DNA of 64,000 nt, taken from the NCBI GenBank assembly GCA_018398805.1, contig JAGFBZ010001279.1:1971501-2035500 (forward strand), written 5' to 3'. This DNA is from Hirundichthys speculiger. Its lineage: Eukaryota; Chordata; Actinopteri; Beloniformes; Exocoetidae. A model generated the notes under the pieces. It made no database searches, had not been told where the DNA came from, and saw nothing but the letters and a program-made list of their open reading frames with translations. How positions within the stretch are numbered: the stretch's first letter is position 1; each line of letters opens with the position of its first letter. A program made the translations under genes and the position numbers. Below are positions 45,270 to 55,990 of the stretch, one piece after another.

Positions 45270-45990
45270 GGGGTTGCTCTCCAGCTCCATTCAATATTCC
45301 AGAGACTATCTGTTAAAATTCTCTAATCCCGTGATCAGCGGCCCACCAGCGACCTAGTCTTTCCTGACCGAGCACGGGGAAGGCGACAACTTTGTACCTC
45401 CATGACGGAAACCGAGGAGGCGAGGCAGGAGAGGCGGCGTACAGGAGCGTATGAGACGGCAACACCTGTTGCGCATCCCCCTCCCTTCAGTTATCCTGTC
45501 CAACGTCTGCGCTCTCCACAATAAAACAGGAACTACAGGCTGTTGTTTGCGACCAGCATGTATTTAAAGAAGCCTGCATCCTGGTCTCTGAGACCTGGCT
45601 CGGGGAAAGGGACGTTGACGGTGATCTAGACGGGTTCGGAGGTCCGTTCTTCGCTCCTCCCCTCTGTTGGTGCGGAGCAGAGCGGACCTCCGACCCCGTC
45701 TAGATCACCGCTCCGCACCGACAGAGGGTCTGCAACAACTGGGAAATCATGTGGAGGTGGAGTATGTGTTTACATAAATGAACGTTGGTGTAAAACTATT
45801 TTAGTAAGAGAGAGACTTTGTACCAATTTAAGTTTCTACCATCAGGTTCACTGATTAGACTCCCTTTTGCAAAGACAAACAGATAAAAACACCCTTTTGT
45901 TCCCTCTGCTGTTGTTCTTTTAAATACCGGGAGGAGAAGATAGCGGGTGAAAAGCCCTCCCTCCTGACTAAAGCTTAGGTCTTTATTATG

Positions 45991-46018
<28 letters not shown>
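45270..46018 (+). pseudogene. LINE endonuclease fragment with poly-A
   Basis: On + the peptide pieces PSVILSNVCALHNKTGT (about 45475-45530), SLHPGL--DLARGKG, and GGGVC-like 'WRWSMCLHK' match the opening of an APE-type endonuclease of CR1/L2/Jockey-group LINEs (SN..SL.NK, ...TETWL, GGGVC). Frames shift several times. A 29-base poly-A at 45990-46018 closes the insert. The middle contains an inverted duplication (45619-45720). Confidence 0.6.
45619..45720. repeat. Interleaved inverted duplication
   Basis: Segment X (45619-45646) reappears inverted at 45683-45710 with 27 of 28 bases equal. Segment Y, CCTCTGTTGGTGCGGAG (45661-45677), reappears inverted as CTCCGCACCGACAGAGG (45711-45727). The order is X, Y, X', Y'. 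Confidence 0.9.
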
Positions 46019-46021
<3 letters not shown>

Positions 46022-46256
46022 ATTGATTGACAGTTTGGAGACCAGAGGCTTTGAGGGAAACAGAAAGACCACAGTTTAGCCTTTGTCTTGTGTCACTGCA
46101 GTGTCTCGCTACTTTTTTGCGGTGTTTAAACATATTTTAAACACATTATTTAGGCTCGGGGGGGGGGGGGGGGCTCCGCCTCCGGATTTCGCGGATTTTG
46201 ATTATTGCGGGGGGGCGCCGGTCCCCATTAACCATGATAACTAAGGGATCACTGTA

Positions 46257-47715
46257 CTTGGGTTGTCTTAGCAACCATAGCTCAGTATTATGATGTATTA
46301 CGATTTATAGTCCTGTGCACAATCTTTAAAGTCCTTAGGCTCATTGACAAGATATTTGATCCAGAAAACAGATGGCTTTTTGAACACTTACCTTTAATGT
46401 CGTCTTCATGGTATCGTTGTGCTGTTAATCCCACAGACAGAACGCTGATGGAAATAGATGCTGTGCGGTAGAGTTATGGACGGATCTCGCAGTAGGACAC
46501 ATCTCCGCTCCGATTGTTTAGCTTTAATACAGGTAGGACTACTGAGGGGCACTAAGGCGCAAACTTGATGATGATAGCTGAAGGAAGTGGAGAGGGCAGG
46601 GCACCAAGGCCACAGTGGCTGTTAAGCAACCAATTTTTGGAAAGGCATCACGGCCAAGAAGAAGGGCTATGACCAGTGGGACCAGTGGCGACCCGTCCAG
46701 GGTGTACTCAAGGATAGGCAGATAAAGGATTAATGATCTAGGGCCACATACTGATGAAATACAATTTGGATTTTAAATGATGATAGGAATTTTATGTCCA
46801 TACAGTCTTGAAGAAAGAAAAATAAAATCTAATATAGGTCATATCTGATGCAGGCCATCAAGCACATCATGTGAGGATAAGCTCAGAGCAGTGTATCCCA
46901 GTCTTGGGCTGCACTGTTCTGCATGTTTTAGATGTTTCCTAGCTCCAACACACCTCGTTCACATTAATGGGTCATGTGGGACCCGCACAGACCTTGATGA
47001 CACACTGATGTGGTGATCTGATCATCTGAATTGGGTCGACTGAAGCAGGGAGACAACTAAAACATACAGGCACTGACTCTAACCCTGAAACATGATAAAG
47101 CTTGACTGAGTGAGTGATTGATGGATTAGACTGTATAATCATGCTGATTCAAACCATTGTTTATATACGGATATTGATTAGGATGCAATATAGACTGATT
47201 ATTCTGGAGCCAATGAAAACAATTGAAATCAATTCAAAACCGGTCTTTAATCTGACAATCAAATTGATCTAACAATTGAAAATAAAACCACACACAAAAT
47301 GACCAGGTTTTAATTTTATTTACATTTCCAAAACGCTCCTGAATGTTGCTGTGTTGCTGCATTCAGCTCATAGTGCCTGAGAAACACGGCTGTGTTTTCT
47401 CATTAACACTTTGCATGTGAGCCGCGGCTCAGTGACATCACAGAGGGATTTACCTTGTAGGATCAAAGCGATCCTTGATATCAGCGTCCTTCACCGTCTC
47501 CTCTTCATCCCCACAGCTTTGGCATCCTCCCACACGAGGCCGCCATCTGGGAGGACTTCAGAGAGTGTTTGTGCTGCAGATGAAGGCGTAGCGAGCGCGG
47601 GAGGTAACACATCGACTCAACCTCCTTTAATGGAAACCACACATATTAACATATTCTCTGTTGTCTGGTTGTACTGTTTTCATTATTGAAGAAAACCTGC
47701 ATGGTAAAGGATATA
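46257..47715. other. No gene seen; partial GATG-tailed core
   Basis: At 46683-46725 the words TGGCGACCCGTCCAGGGTGT and GGATAGGCAGATAAAGG recall the GATG-tailed family. Nothing else recognised. The 47411-47689 frame (92 codons) has no domain. Confidence 0.3.
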
Positions 47716-48945
47716 CACTATGTTGCCAAAAGTATCTGCTCACCTGCCTTGACTCACATATGAGCTATAGCTTCATCTCATTCCTAATCAATATGACGTG
47801 GCTCCACCCTCTGCAGCTAGAACAGCTTCAACTCTTCTGGGAAGCCTGTCCACAAGGTTTAGGAGTGTGTTTATGGGGATTTTTGACCATTGATTCCAGA
47901 AGAACATTTGTGAGGTCAAACACTGATGTTGGACCAGAAGGTCTGGTTCTCAGTCTCTGCTCTAATTCATCCCAAAGGTCTTCTATCAGGTTGAGGTCAG
48001 GACTCTGTGCAGGCCAGTCAAGTTCATCCACCAGACTCTTCCATCCATGTCTTTATGGACTTTGCTTTGTGTACTGGTGCACAGTCATGTTGAGGAGGAA
48101 GGGTCCAGCTCCAAACTGGTCCCACAAAGTTGGGAGCATGGAATTGTCCAAAATGTCTTGGTCTGCTGAAGCATTCAGAGTTCCTTTCAACTGGAACTAA
48201 GGGGACAAGCCCAGCTCCTGAAAAACAACCCCACACCATAACCCCCCCTCCACCAAACTTTACACTTGGATCAATGCAGTCAGACCAGTACCGTTCTCCT
48301 GGAAACCACCAAACCCAGACTCTTCCATCAGATTACCAGATGGAGAAGTGTGATTCTTCACTCCAGAGAACGTTCCTCCACTGCTCTAGAGTCCAGTGGT
48401 GGCTGCTTTACACCACTGGATCTGACGCTTTGCATTGTTCTTGGTGATGTCTGGCTTGGATGCAGCTGCTCCACCATGGAAACCCATTCATGAAGCTCTC
48501 TGCTCTGTTGTTGAGCTGATCTGAAGGCCACATGAAGTTTGGAGGTCTGTAGTGATTGACTCTGCAGAAAGTTAGTGACCTCTTCAAACTATGTTCTTCA
48601 TCATCCTCTGACTCCGCCCCCTCAGTTTACATGTCCTACCACTTCATGGCTGAGTTGCTGTCGTTCCCAAACACTTCCATTTCCTTATAATCCAGCTGAC
48701 AGTCGACTGTGGAATATTTAGGAGAGGAAATTTCATGACTGGATTTGTTTCTCAGGTGTCATCCTATCACAGTTCCAGCTGGAATTCACTGAGCTCCTGA
48801 GAGAAACCCATTCTTTCACTAATGTTTGTAGAAACAGTCTGCATGTCTAGGTGCTTAATTCTATACACCTGTGGCCATGGAAGTGATTGGAACACCTGAT
48901 TCTGATCATCTGGATGGATGAGCAAATACTTTTGACAATATAGTG
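47716..48945 (-). mobile_element. Tc1-like DNA transposon, near full length
   Basis: The left end CACTATGTTGCCAAAAGTAT and right end ATACTTTTGACAATATAGTG are inverted copies beside TA dinucleotides (47714-47715, 48946-48947). The length of 1.23 kb is normal. The gene is on the minus strand. This is a third Tc1-like family in the window, different from those at 8.5 and 31.5 kb. Confidence 0.88.
47828..48720 (-). pseudogene. Tc1-like transposase, broken
   Basis: From the minus strand: [20 protein letters not shown] (from 48239 down), the box before the second catalytic Asp; then [19 protein letters not shown], whose DCAPVHKA stands in for DNAPVHKA and keeps the Asp; and DWPAQSPDLNLIEDLWDELE (47970-48030) with the third acidic residue. 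The N-terminal half (48250-48720) is readable only in short pieces. Frameshifts separate the parts. Confidence 0.82.
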
Positions 48946-48947
48946 TA

Positions 48948-50084
48948 TGTTGTGACACAAATATATTGTTGGTTGCATTAATATTTTGGATGATTTACAG
49001 GAAATATAATTTTCCATCAGAAAAGAGGACCTGTGGCGTGCTCGTGACCTGTCCAGGGTGACAAGCGCAGTTTCACATCAGTTTGGACTTGCCAACCGAC
49101 TCCTGGTCCAAACTGCTCACAGTCCTGCAGCTACGTGAACAGTTTAGATCTGGAATCAGGACTGAGAACACAGATAACAGTACAGGCCAGTCAACTTCAC
49201 AATGAACACCTGGCTACATATTCTGAAATATCCCTTTTTACCACACATTCACTTACAAACACCACAGCAAACCACCACACTGCACACACTGATCACACTG
49301 CCTGTTTTGTGTCTGTCTGTCTTGTTTTCATCTTGGGCTTCACTGTCTGTGATTTTAGTCCTCTGGGACAGAATCAAAGCTTCAGGTGTTCATATAATTA
49401 TGTTAGATCAGACTGTCAAAGAGAGCTGCTGAAGGACATATTCACTCTGCTTCACATCTGCTGCAAGAGCAAATTGCATGTGTATTAAATGAAGAAAGAA
49501 AATGAAAAGGTTCTGCCGAACTGTGGCACTAACCATTACAGTAAATGCAAAATGTAAAAACAAAACAAAAAAAGCAGATCCATGCATGCAAACCCAGTCT
49601 CAGTGATCAGGGGCTTTTGGCATCACAGTCATCAAATGGTTCTCACGATCATAAACAGGCTTTTCACATGTCTCTGGTGGGATTTTTGGATCGCTTCTTC
49701 TCTGCAACAGTCTTCAGGTCTTTGACTCTGGAAGGCTTCCTTACCATCCCACCACGGGAGACTGAAGGAGGCCTTTAATTAGTTCAGTCCTCTTCATGTT
49801 GAAGTGCAGTTGGCAAAGAACCTCTCTTGCTCCCAATATATCATTGGTGTGAAATATGTGTGAACAATCTGCATGTCTATACACTAAAAAGTCCCACTGC
49901 CATCTGTTCGCTTGTTCTTTCTGCAAATTGTGGATTGGAAACTAGTTTTAAATGTGTCTGAAGCACTCTGAAACGCTGATAAGTTTTTCTCCTAACACTT
50001 CATTGGCCTAGCCTGGCTCTTCGCCAAGGGCGCAGATGGCACTGGGGACGATTTATATTGATCCCTATCTGTCCCCCCCCACCT
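48948..50084. other. No gene seen
   Basis: A short GTGACCTGTCCAGGGTG word at 49044-49061 recalls the GATG-tailed family. The 117-codon frame at 49135-49488 has no domain. Confidence 0.3.
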
Positions 50085-50250
50085 CCACTGTCCGTATGTA
50101 AGGCACCAAACATAGGTAGAACTAGAAAAGCACTCAGTAAGAGCACAGAGCTCCACCAGCAGCTCGTCTATCTCACAATGATAAAGAACCCTTTAAAAAG
50201 TTCCTGGATCCAGAACGTGATCCGGCACAGCTGATCCATTTGATAGCATC
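50085..50250 (-). repeat. CCTCCGCCAAGGAGG dispersed repeat, copy E (diverged)
   Basis: Reads AACTAGAAAAGCACTCAGTA, GCACAGAGCTCCACCAGCAG and GATCCAGAACGTGATCC, the antisense of the 3' part of the family but of a different subfamily. Confidence 0.5.
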
Positions 50251-50871
50251 TGTGTTTCTGCTACGACTAATGGTGCATTCAGTTATACTCTTAAATTTGA
50301 AGTTTGAAGTCAGAAAAGCATTAAAATCTAGCATCTATCAAGGGTTTTTGTTTCACTTGATTAACTCATCTTTTTTTTTATTCCATATTCCATGACATCC
50401 CAGTTTTCAACCCAGGAAGCAGTCAGTTCTGAGGTTATGTTGTTTGGATTTCCAAGTTCTGATTTCCAATGTAAGTGTAACGCACCGTTTGGACCTCGGG
50501 GTCATAAGGGGTTCGGTGTCTTTGCCTGTAGCGGTAACCATGGTGATCGTAAACAACTGTCTAATGACTGAGCTGATGATCTTTCTGCCACATTAAACCA
50601 GAGAAGATGGAGGAGAAAAAGCAGTGTTTATTTCAAGAACCAAAAGATATTCTTAGCCTGTTTTCCCAGATGTGAAAAATACTTGTTTTGTAATGTTGAG
50701 TAGCGAGTCATTTGGACTTACCTGAAGTAGGCTAAATTTAAAATAACAGCAATTCTCGGCTTGTAGGTGTTTATCTTTTAATGTTATTTTTATAATGATA
50801 TTTTAATAAGCAATAATTGTTAACTGAAATCATGAGATTTAAGATGTTAACATTGTCCTCTTGGTCTGCAG
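50251..50871. other. No gene recognised
   Basis: A 22-codon frame ATGGAGGAGAAAAAGCAG... at 50607-50675 is the only start-like feature upstream of the candidate exons. It has a stop and no splice donor, so a link is unsupported. Confidence 0.2.
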
Positions 50872-50942
50872 CCAATCCCTGGTGGGGTCAGCAATAAAAA
50901 AACAAAAAACAATTACAGTGTTGTTTCAAAAACCCAACCAAT
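50872..50942 (+). CDS. Candidate coding exon, unrecognised
   Basis: The acceptor has a branch-like GTTAAC and polypyrimidine GTCCTCTTGGTCTGCAG; the donor is CCAAT/GTAAGT. The 71 bases are open in one frame: PIPGGVSNKKTKNNYSVVSK, then TQP, with two bases left over. The next candidate exon starts with the one base needed to complete the codon. The intron between them would be only 49 bases, short for a fish. Confidence 0.3.
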
Positions 50943-50991
50943 GTAAGTATCATGTTGCCTGTTAACTTTCCTCGATGTGCCATATTCACAG

Positions 50992-51385
50992 AGACAGACT
51001 TGACAAACTGGACAGAAAAGAACTGCCCAGCAATATGTTCAGGTAAATGCAAGGAGTAGAGGTGTTTTTGGGACATATTGAGTCTGCTTATAGACGGTAA
51101 ATTTGTTTAGCTGCAGAGGGATTTTATTTTTCTGATCAATTTTGTTTATTGGAAAGAATACTTTTTATTTTTATTGTATGAATCTGTTGTCCAAGCTCTT
51201 ATACTTCTGTTTTCATACATATTGTAATGTTTCTAATCATTTATATGAAGGCACAAGAGTGAATCATTTCAATTTTAATTTGTTATACATTTCTGTATAT
51301 TCCCTTTTTGTTAGAAGTTATATTCAAAGTCTCTGTAATGAGATTCTTTATCCTGCTGAGATCAGCAAATGTTTTAAATAAAACA
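50992..51385 (+). CDS. Candidate terminal exon with 3' UTR, unrecognised
   Basis: After TTCACAG, one base completes the codon from the previous candidate exon. The frame then reads DRLDKLDRKELPSNMFR and stops at TAA (51044-51046). AT-rich sequence follows, with AATAAA at 51377-51382. A last coding exon plus 330-base 3' UTR has this layout. The peptide is charged and helix-like; I do not recognise it. No upstream exons were found in the window, so the call is tentative. Confidence 0.3.
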
Positions 51386-51774
51386 CGCAGAAGATATCAA
51401 GTTTTGGAGCGTCATTAACTCACCAGACAAATAAGTTGATCATGTAAGGTGAGTGTTAACTAGATTGGCCTTTGTCTACCAATATTATTTCAGTTAGAAA
51501 ACTCACTTCTAATGACAGCTCAGTCCCCCCCAGTTTAAAAATCCTATCTGCGCCCTGGTTGTCACGGACGTTCACTTCCCGAATATTCTCTCCTATAACA
51601 CGGTTCTGGTTCTGCTCTCATTCACAGCCATTTCCCACTGGGACGGAGCGTAGCGAACCAGCCAACCGTTCACATCCAGGTGGAGCGGGTTTTATGTGAT
51701 GACTCATGAACGAACGTTCAACAGCCACTATTCAGAACATCTTAGATGGCTGCAGAATTGCTAATAACACCTTG
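51386..51774. other. No gene seen
   Basis: No repeat family or coding domain recognised. Confidence 0.3.
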
Positions 51775-52183
51775 TGTCATGATGTGGAGTGTAAAGGGAG
51801 GACCCAAATGCAGTTAAAAAAAGAAACAGAATTTATTAACAAAGAAACAAAGTCCATATTTAACTTAAATTCCAAAAAGGTAATCCAAACGATGATGACA
51901 GGACAAACCAGGAGAAAAAACAGGGAGACAGGCAGGATAATCCTCAGGAAGCAAACAGGTATATGAACAGACGGACCACCTACAGAAAGAGGAAATGACA
52001 AGACTGATATAGACAGAGGGAAAAAAGGTGCTAACAATCAGGATGACACAGGGAAGGAAGAGAAGCAGAACACTGCTTCAAGACAAGACAGACCTTCAAA
52101 GTAAAACTGGAAACAGGTGACACAAAGGCAGGGAGAGCGACACCATCTTAACACAAAACAATTACAGTCTGCCATGGCTAACA
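51775..52183 (-). mobile_element. Solo-LTR-like repeat, copy 1
   Basis: Starts TGTCATGATGTGGAGTG, then 'agaatttattaacaaagaaac' (an AATAAA-type signal on the minus strand), CAGACAGGCAGGATAATCC and AACAATCAGGATGACACAGG. It ends near GCCATGGCTAACA. Order and wording match the copy at 53.46 kb. TG...CA ends suggest an LTR; the internal part is absent. Confidence 0.5.
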
Positions 52184-52690
52184 CATTGGATCAACAAGTT
52201 TTCTTTCTTTTTTTTTTTTTTAAAGAAAACCAACAACAGTCCTTCAGTGGTGTTCCTACTTCATCTTTTGAAGCTAGCCTGGTTTCCTCTCTGCCTGTGT
52301 CTCGTTTCTTTGATTGGAAACTAACCGTGTTCTTAGTAACCAGACGTAGTTTCTTCTGTATCCACTGGTACTGTGTCCTAGAAATCAAAGCTGGATCCAG
52401 AGAACAAGACACATTTTTAAAGAGGAAAATCAATTAGGAAGGCTGGCCAGGCTATTACTGACAACCATGGCCATGACAACTTTTTTTTTCATGCGGTCAT
52501 GAAATATGGAAGTGTTTCCGTAGAATGGCTAATGTCACTGCCAACAGGAGTCAAGAGATCTCACTGCAGTGTGTCCTCATCATGCTGTTGTCGCTCGTCT
52601 TTTCTCATCCACATTAACTAAACAGTATAAATGAAGAACCATGCAGCATCTGCATTCTATTAACACGCCAGCAATGCAAATCATTTAAGG
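52184..52690. other. No gene seen
   Basis: A T-run at 52209-52222. Nothing recognised. Confidence 0.3.
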
Positions 52691-53360
52691 CACATGTGTC
52701 AAACACAAGGCCCGCGGGCCAAATGTGGCCGGTCACGTCATTTTATGTGGCCCTCGAGAGCTTGGACATTATTGGCTTAAATTTTAAACCAATATTTTAA
52801 AACTTAAAATAAGCTTACACGGCTTTAAAGCGGATATTGACAATAAACTACATCTGCCATCATGTAATTCATAGTTACCCACAATGATAACGGTAGCTAT
52901 GACCAAGACAATTTTTCAGAACTGATGCACTTAAGAAAAATATTTTACTAACTAACCCCAAAATATCCAAGAAAAGAAAAATTGATGCACAAAAGCATAA
53001 CTTTTGTGTAATGTGTGTCAGTTGTGAAAGAGTTTAATCTACGTTGGCATTTTTAACAGCAAACACGGAGCTAAGTATGCTAAATTTAGCCTGTAAGAAA
53101 AACAAAGAACCGCTTCCGCTTCTAAAACCAAGGTAATAGAGACTCTTACAACCACAAACTCTGAGTTTAATATAATAATGACTTAAATATTTGAAACTTG
53201 AATACATAAGAAATACAGAAACCATTATTTAACACTTATAATAATTAGTTTAATTTATTTTGATTTACATTGCATTGCACATTCATGCTGTCAATCTGGC
53301 CCTTCGAGGGCCACCATGATGCTGATGTGGCCCTCAGTGAAAATGAGTCTGACACCCCTG
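52691..53360. mobile_element. Non-autonomous hAT element with 8-base duplication
   Basis: The left end CACATGTGTCAAACACAAGG and right end GTGAAAATGAGTCTGACACC/CCTG pair imperfectly. ATTTAAGG flanks both sides exactly (52683-52690, 53361-53368). Inner ends carry CGGGCCAAATGTGGCC and GGCCCTCGAGAG against TGGCCCTTCGAGGGCCACC. This is the common vertebrate 'gtgtcaaac...ggcccgcgggcc' hAT type. No transposase. Confidence 0.88.
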
Positions 53361-53454
53361 ATTTAAGGTTAAAAAAAATATCTGAATGATTGTGTCCAAG
53401 CTTTTGCCAAATGCTTAGATGAACACATATACTGCATTCAGAAGTATTTATATG

Positions 53455-53894
53455 TGTCACGGGTGTGTATGGGGAGTGGAAGGAGCACCCAAGATGCAGG
53501 AGGTCTCAAAATCAAAAAGGGTCTTTATTAAACAAAAGTACAAAAACCAACAACAAAATTCACAAAATCCAAAAATGCCATAATACAAAAATCCAAACTT
53601 AGCTTCAACAGGCAGGGTGAGCAGCACGAGGACGAGGCGAGGCATGCAGGGGGTAAGGATGACAGTAGACAGCAAACAGAAAGGGAGTGACAGGAATTAT
53701 AAACACACAGGAACAAACGAGAAGCAGGTGTGAACAATCAGGCTGACAAGGGGGAGGAAGAAAAGCTGAACACCACAAAGACAAGGCAGACGTTCAAAGT
53801 AAAACAGGAAGCACTAGAGACATGGAGAGACGCCAACTTGACAAAACACACAGAATATACAGAAAAACCATCTCGGCAGATCCAGGCCATGACA
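53455..53894 (-). mobile_element. Solo-LTR-like repeat, copy 2
   Basis: Starts TGTCACGGGTGTGTATGG and ends AGGCCATGACA, with ATATG immediately on both sides (53450-53454, 53895-53899), a 5-base duplication as LTR retrotransposons make. On the minus strand GTTTAATAAAGACC gives a poly-A signal near the 3' side. It parallels the copy at 51.78 kb. It is likely the product of LTR-LTR recombination; the family is not assigned. Confidence 0.6.
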
Positions 53895-53899
53895 ATATG

Positions 53900-54939
53900 T
53901 TTTGAGAAAACGTCAAAGCACCAATAATATATTTTTTCAAGTAGGCACAGTTTGAACATCTTTATTTCTATACTAAAATGCAGATATTTCTACACTATCT
54001 CTATATAAATTGAGTGCAATAAAACTTTGACTTTATATCTTATTTGTAGAACAGTTTGTTTCGATCTGAGCACCAAAATAAATTATATTTTTTATTTATT
54101 CTGCCTAAATTAGCCTTTTCTGTACAGTGAGTATCTCGGACCAGCTTACTTTAATTGTTACACTGCTAGCCGGTCTCTTCTGGGATCCTGTTCAGGGTCT
54201 TCCAGGTGTTGTCTCTAGCAGCTGTGACACTGTTGTACACCCGAGGTTAAGTTCAGATATCTCTGAGAGCACAGAAATATCCATCCTTACGGTGAAGCCC
54301 ACTTAACAGAAAACGACTGCATTAACACCTTGACAAGTCATATGTCCTGATCGGCAAAAACTGGGTTGGAAAATTGATCGTCCAAGGGTGGGTGAGGCTG
54401 ATCAATAAATCGATTTTCATAGATTCACTTACTCCCATTTTGGCCGTAAGTGTCTGCATCAGTCAACAATTATTCCTTCAGCAGCACAAAGGCCTCATCA
54501 TTTTGCAATCTGTTAATTACATGAACAAAAGAAAGGAAGATCTAAGACTGATATTGATGTGTGGACTGAGCAGAAGCTCAGACTGGTTTCTTGGTGTCAG
54601 CTCGTCCTAATCCTTCTTATACCAAGAGTAAGTCCAGGATTCTACATTCCAAATATAAATCTCATTATTGGATATCTGTGATGTATCTGGATCGGCTGCA
54701 TACATTAAGACCAATCAAGAAAATGCAGAGCAGAGCTGGATACAGAATGGTTGTGTTTCTCATTTCTGGTTATCTTGCATCACCTATTTAGTCTGGCTTT
54801 TAATTGATTAATCTCTTAGTAGTTTTAGCTTCTTCTACTTTATTCTGTCTTTATCCTATTTATTGAGTCACCTTTTTAATTTTGCTTTTAAATGCTTTCT
54901 GAAATGATTACATGCAGATTCCTTGCATCAGTCTTGGCT
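53900..54939. other. No gene seen
   Basis: AT-rich. The 54591-54791 frame (RPNPSYTKSKSRILHSKYKS...) could be LINE-derived but lacks known motifs. Confidence 0.25.
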
Positions 54940-55740
54940 GCCTGAATCTGGTCGTAGACCATACTAGTACGCTTCAAGCACCCTGCAAAACCAAAGCTGA
55001 GGACCAACTGAAGTTCCCAGACTTTTCTTAATTGCCTCCACAGAAATTTAAGAATACCGAATGCACTTTTATAGAGCCAGTCGGGGACTCCATTCGGCCC
55101 TGGGGGCGAAGAAGCCTTTGCACACCTGACTACTTCCTGAACTTCCTCCCACTTAGGTGGCCTAACGTCTATCTCATGACCAACCCATATTAGGTAGAAG
55201 GCCTACTTTTCTTTTCTTCTCTAATTCTGAAAAGGTGTTTCTGAAATATTCTTCAGCCTCTAGTTTTGTTGTTTTAAGCTGTCCTCCTTTTTCCTGGCTA
55301 ATCAATCCTTTAACAAACTTGAAAAGGTCCCTTTAAAAAGCTGTTCGTACTTGTTCTTCCCTCTTCCTCTTTTTCCCAAGATGTTGTGTTCTTCTAAATA
55401 CTCTCCCTCTCAATTTCTCTTGTAAAAACTGATTCCCTCCCTCTCTTCTTCTGTAGCCTTTTCCACTGCTTTCTGAACTGCCTCTTTTTCTTGACCAACT
55501 TGTGTATTTCTCTTTGCCATCTAGACTGACCTTGTTGTATCCTCTCATCCCTCTTCCTGTCATGCACACCAAACCTCTTTACACCATATGAATAAATTAT
55601 GTTTCCCATCTTTTCAGATAGTTCCATTGCATTCCCTTTTAGCCTGCTTAAAATGATCCACAAATCTTTGTTAACTGCCTCCCATTCTTTACTACAATTT
55701 GCCCTCAGCCATCAAAATCTAGCTTTCTGCTCCACGTTTC
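54940..55740 (-). pseudogene. LINE reverse-transcriptase N-terminal fragment
   Basis: On the minus strand: RRRE--NQFLQEKLRGRVFR, KKRKREEQVRTAF-RDLFKF, VKGLISQEKGGQLKT, then a finger-region piece near 55100 resembling APGPNG(V)PY with 'FFAPRAEWSPRLAL' after frame loss. This is the linker and fingers of a LINE whose 'RFFKDPFKFARGLL...' segment is common in fish repeat proteins. The YADD-containing palm is not included. It is probably the same LINE group as the C-terminal piece at 29.2 kb. Confidence 0.6.
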
Positions 55741-55763
55741 TCTCTCTCTGACTGGCGTACTAA

Positions 55764-55990
55764 CTAGGGATGGGAATTGATAAGATTTTTCCGATTCCGA
55801 TTCCATTATCGATACTGTTTAACGATTCGATTCTTTATCGATTCTCTTATCAATTCTAATTTGGGCAAAAAGGAGAACAGTTTTATTAGCATCAATTTAT
55901 TTTACTTAGGAGTCACAAGCTTACAAACTCAACGGCGAGGTCAAAAGAGGCTACTACTACTACTTTCGATCATTGGACTGATTTGAAGAG
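55764..55990 (+). mobile_element. hAT element, 5' end
   Basis: CTAGGGATGGGAATTGATAA then TTTTTCCGATTCCGATTCC and ATTATCGATAC is a familiar fish hAT left end. The matching right end was not found before 57 kb, so it is an orphan or truncated copy. Confidence 0.5.

Larger units (their letters stand above)
42964..46254. mobile_element. Tigger/pogo-like element holding nested insertions
   Basis: Ends CAGTGATCCCTTGCCAC (left) and AAGGGATCACTG (right), each beside TA (42962-42963, 46255-46256). The subterminal sequence on each side carries CGCGG/CCGCG words (TCGCGGTTTGACTAACGCGG; TTTCGCGGATTTTGA). Only about 350 bases on the left and 240 on the right belong to the element itself. The rest is a TTAA-flanked element (itself invaded by a hAT) and a LINE fragment. 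No transposase remains. Confidence 0.82.

Noticed and set aside
47661..48200. 179-codon + strand ORF
   Set aside because: It is antisense to a Tc1-like transposase whose motifs are clear on the minus strand.
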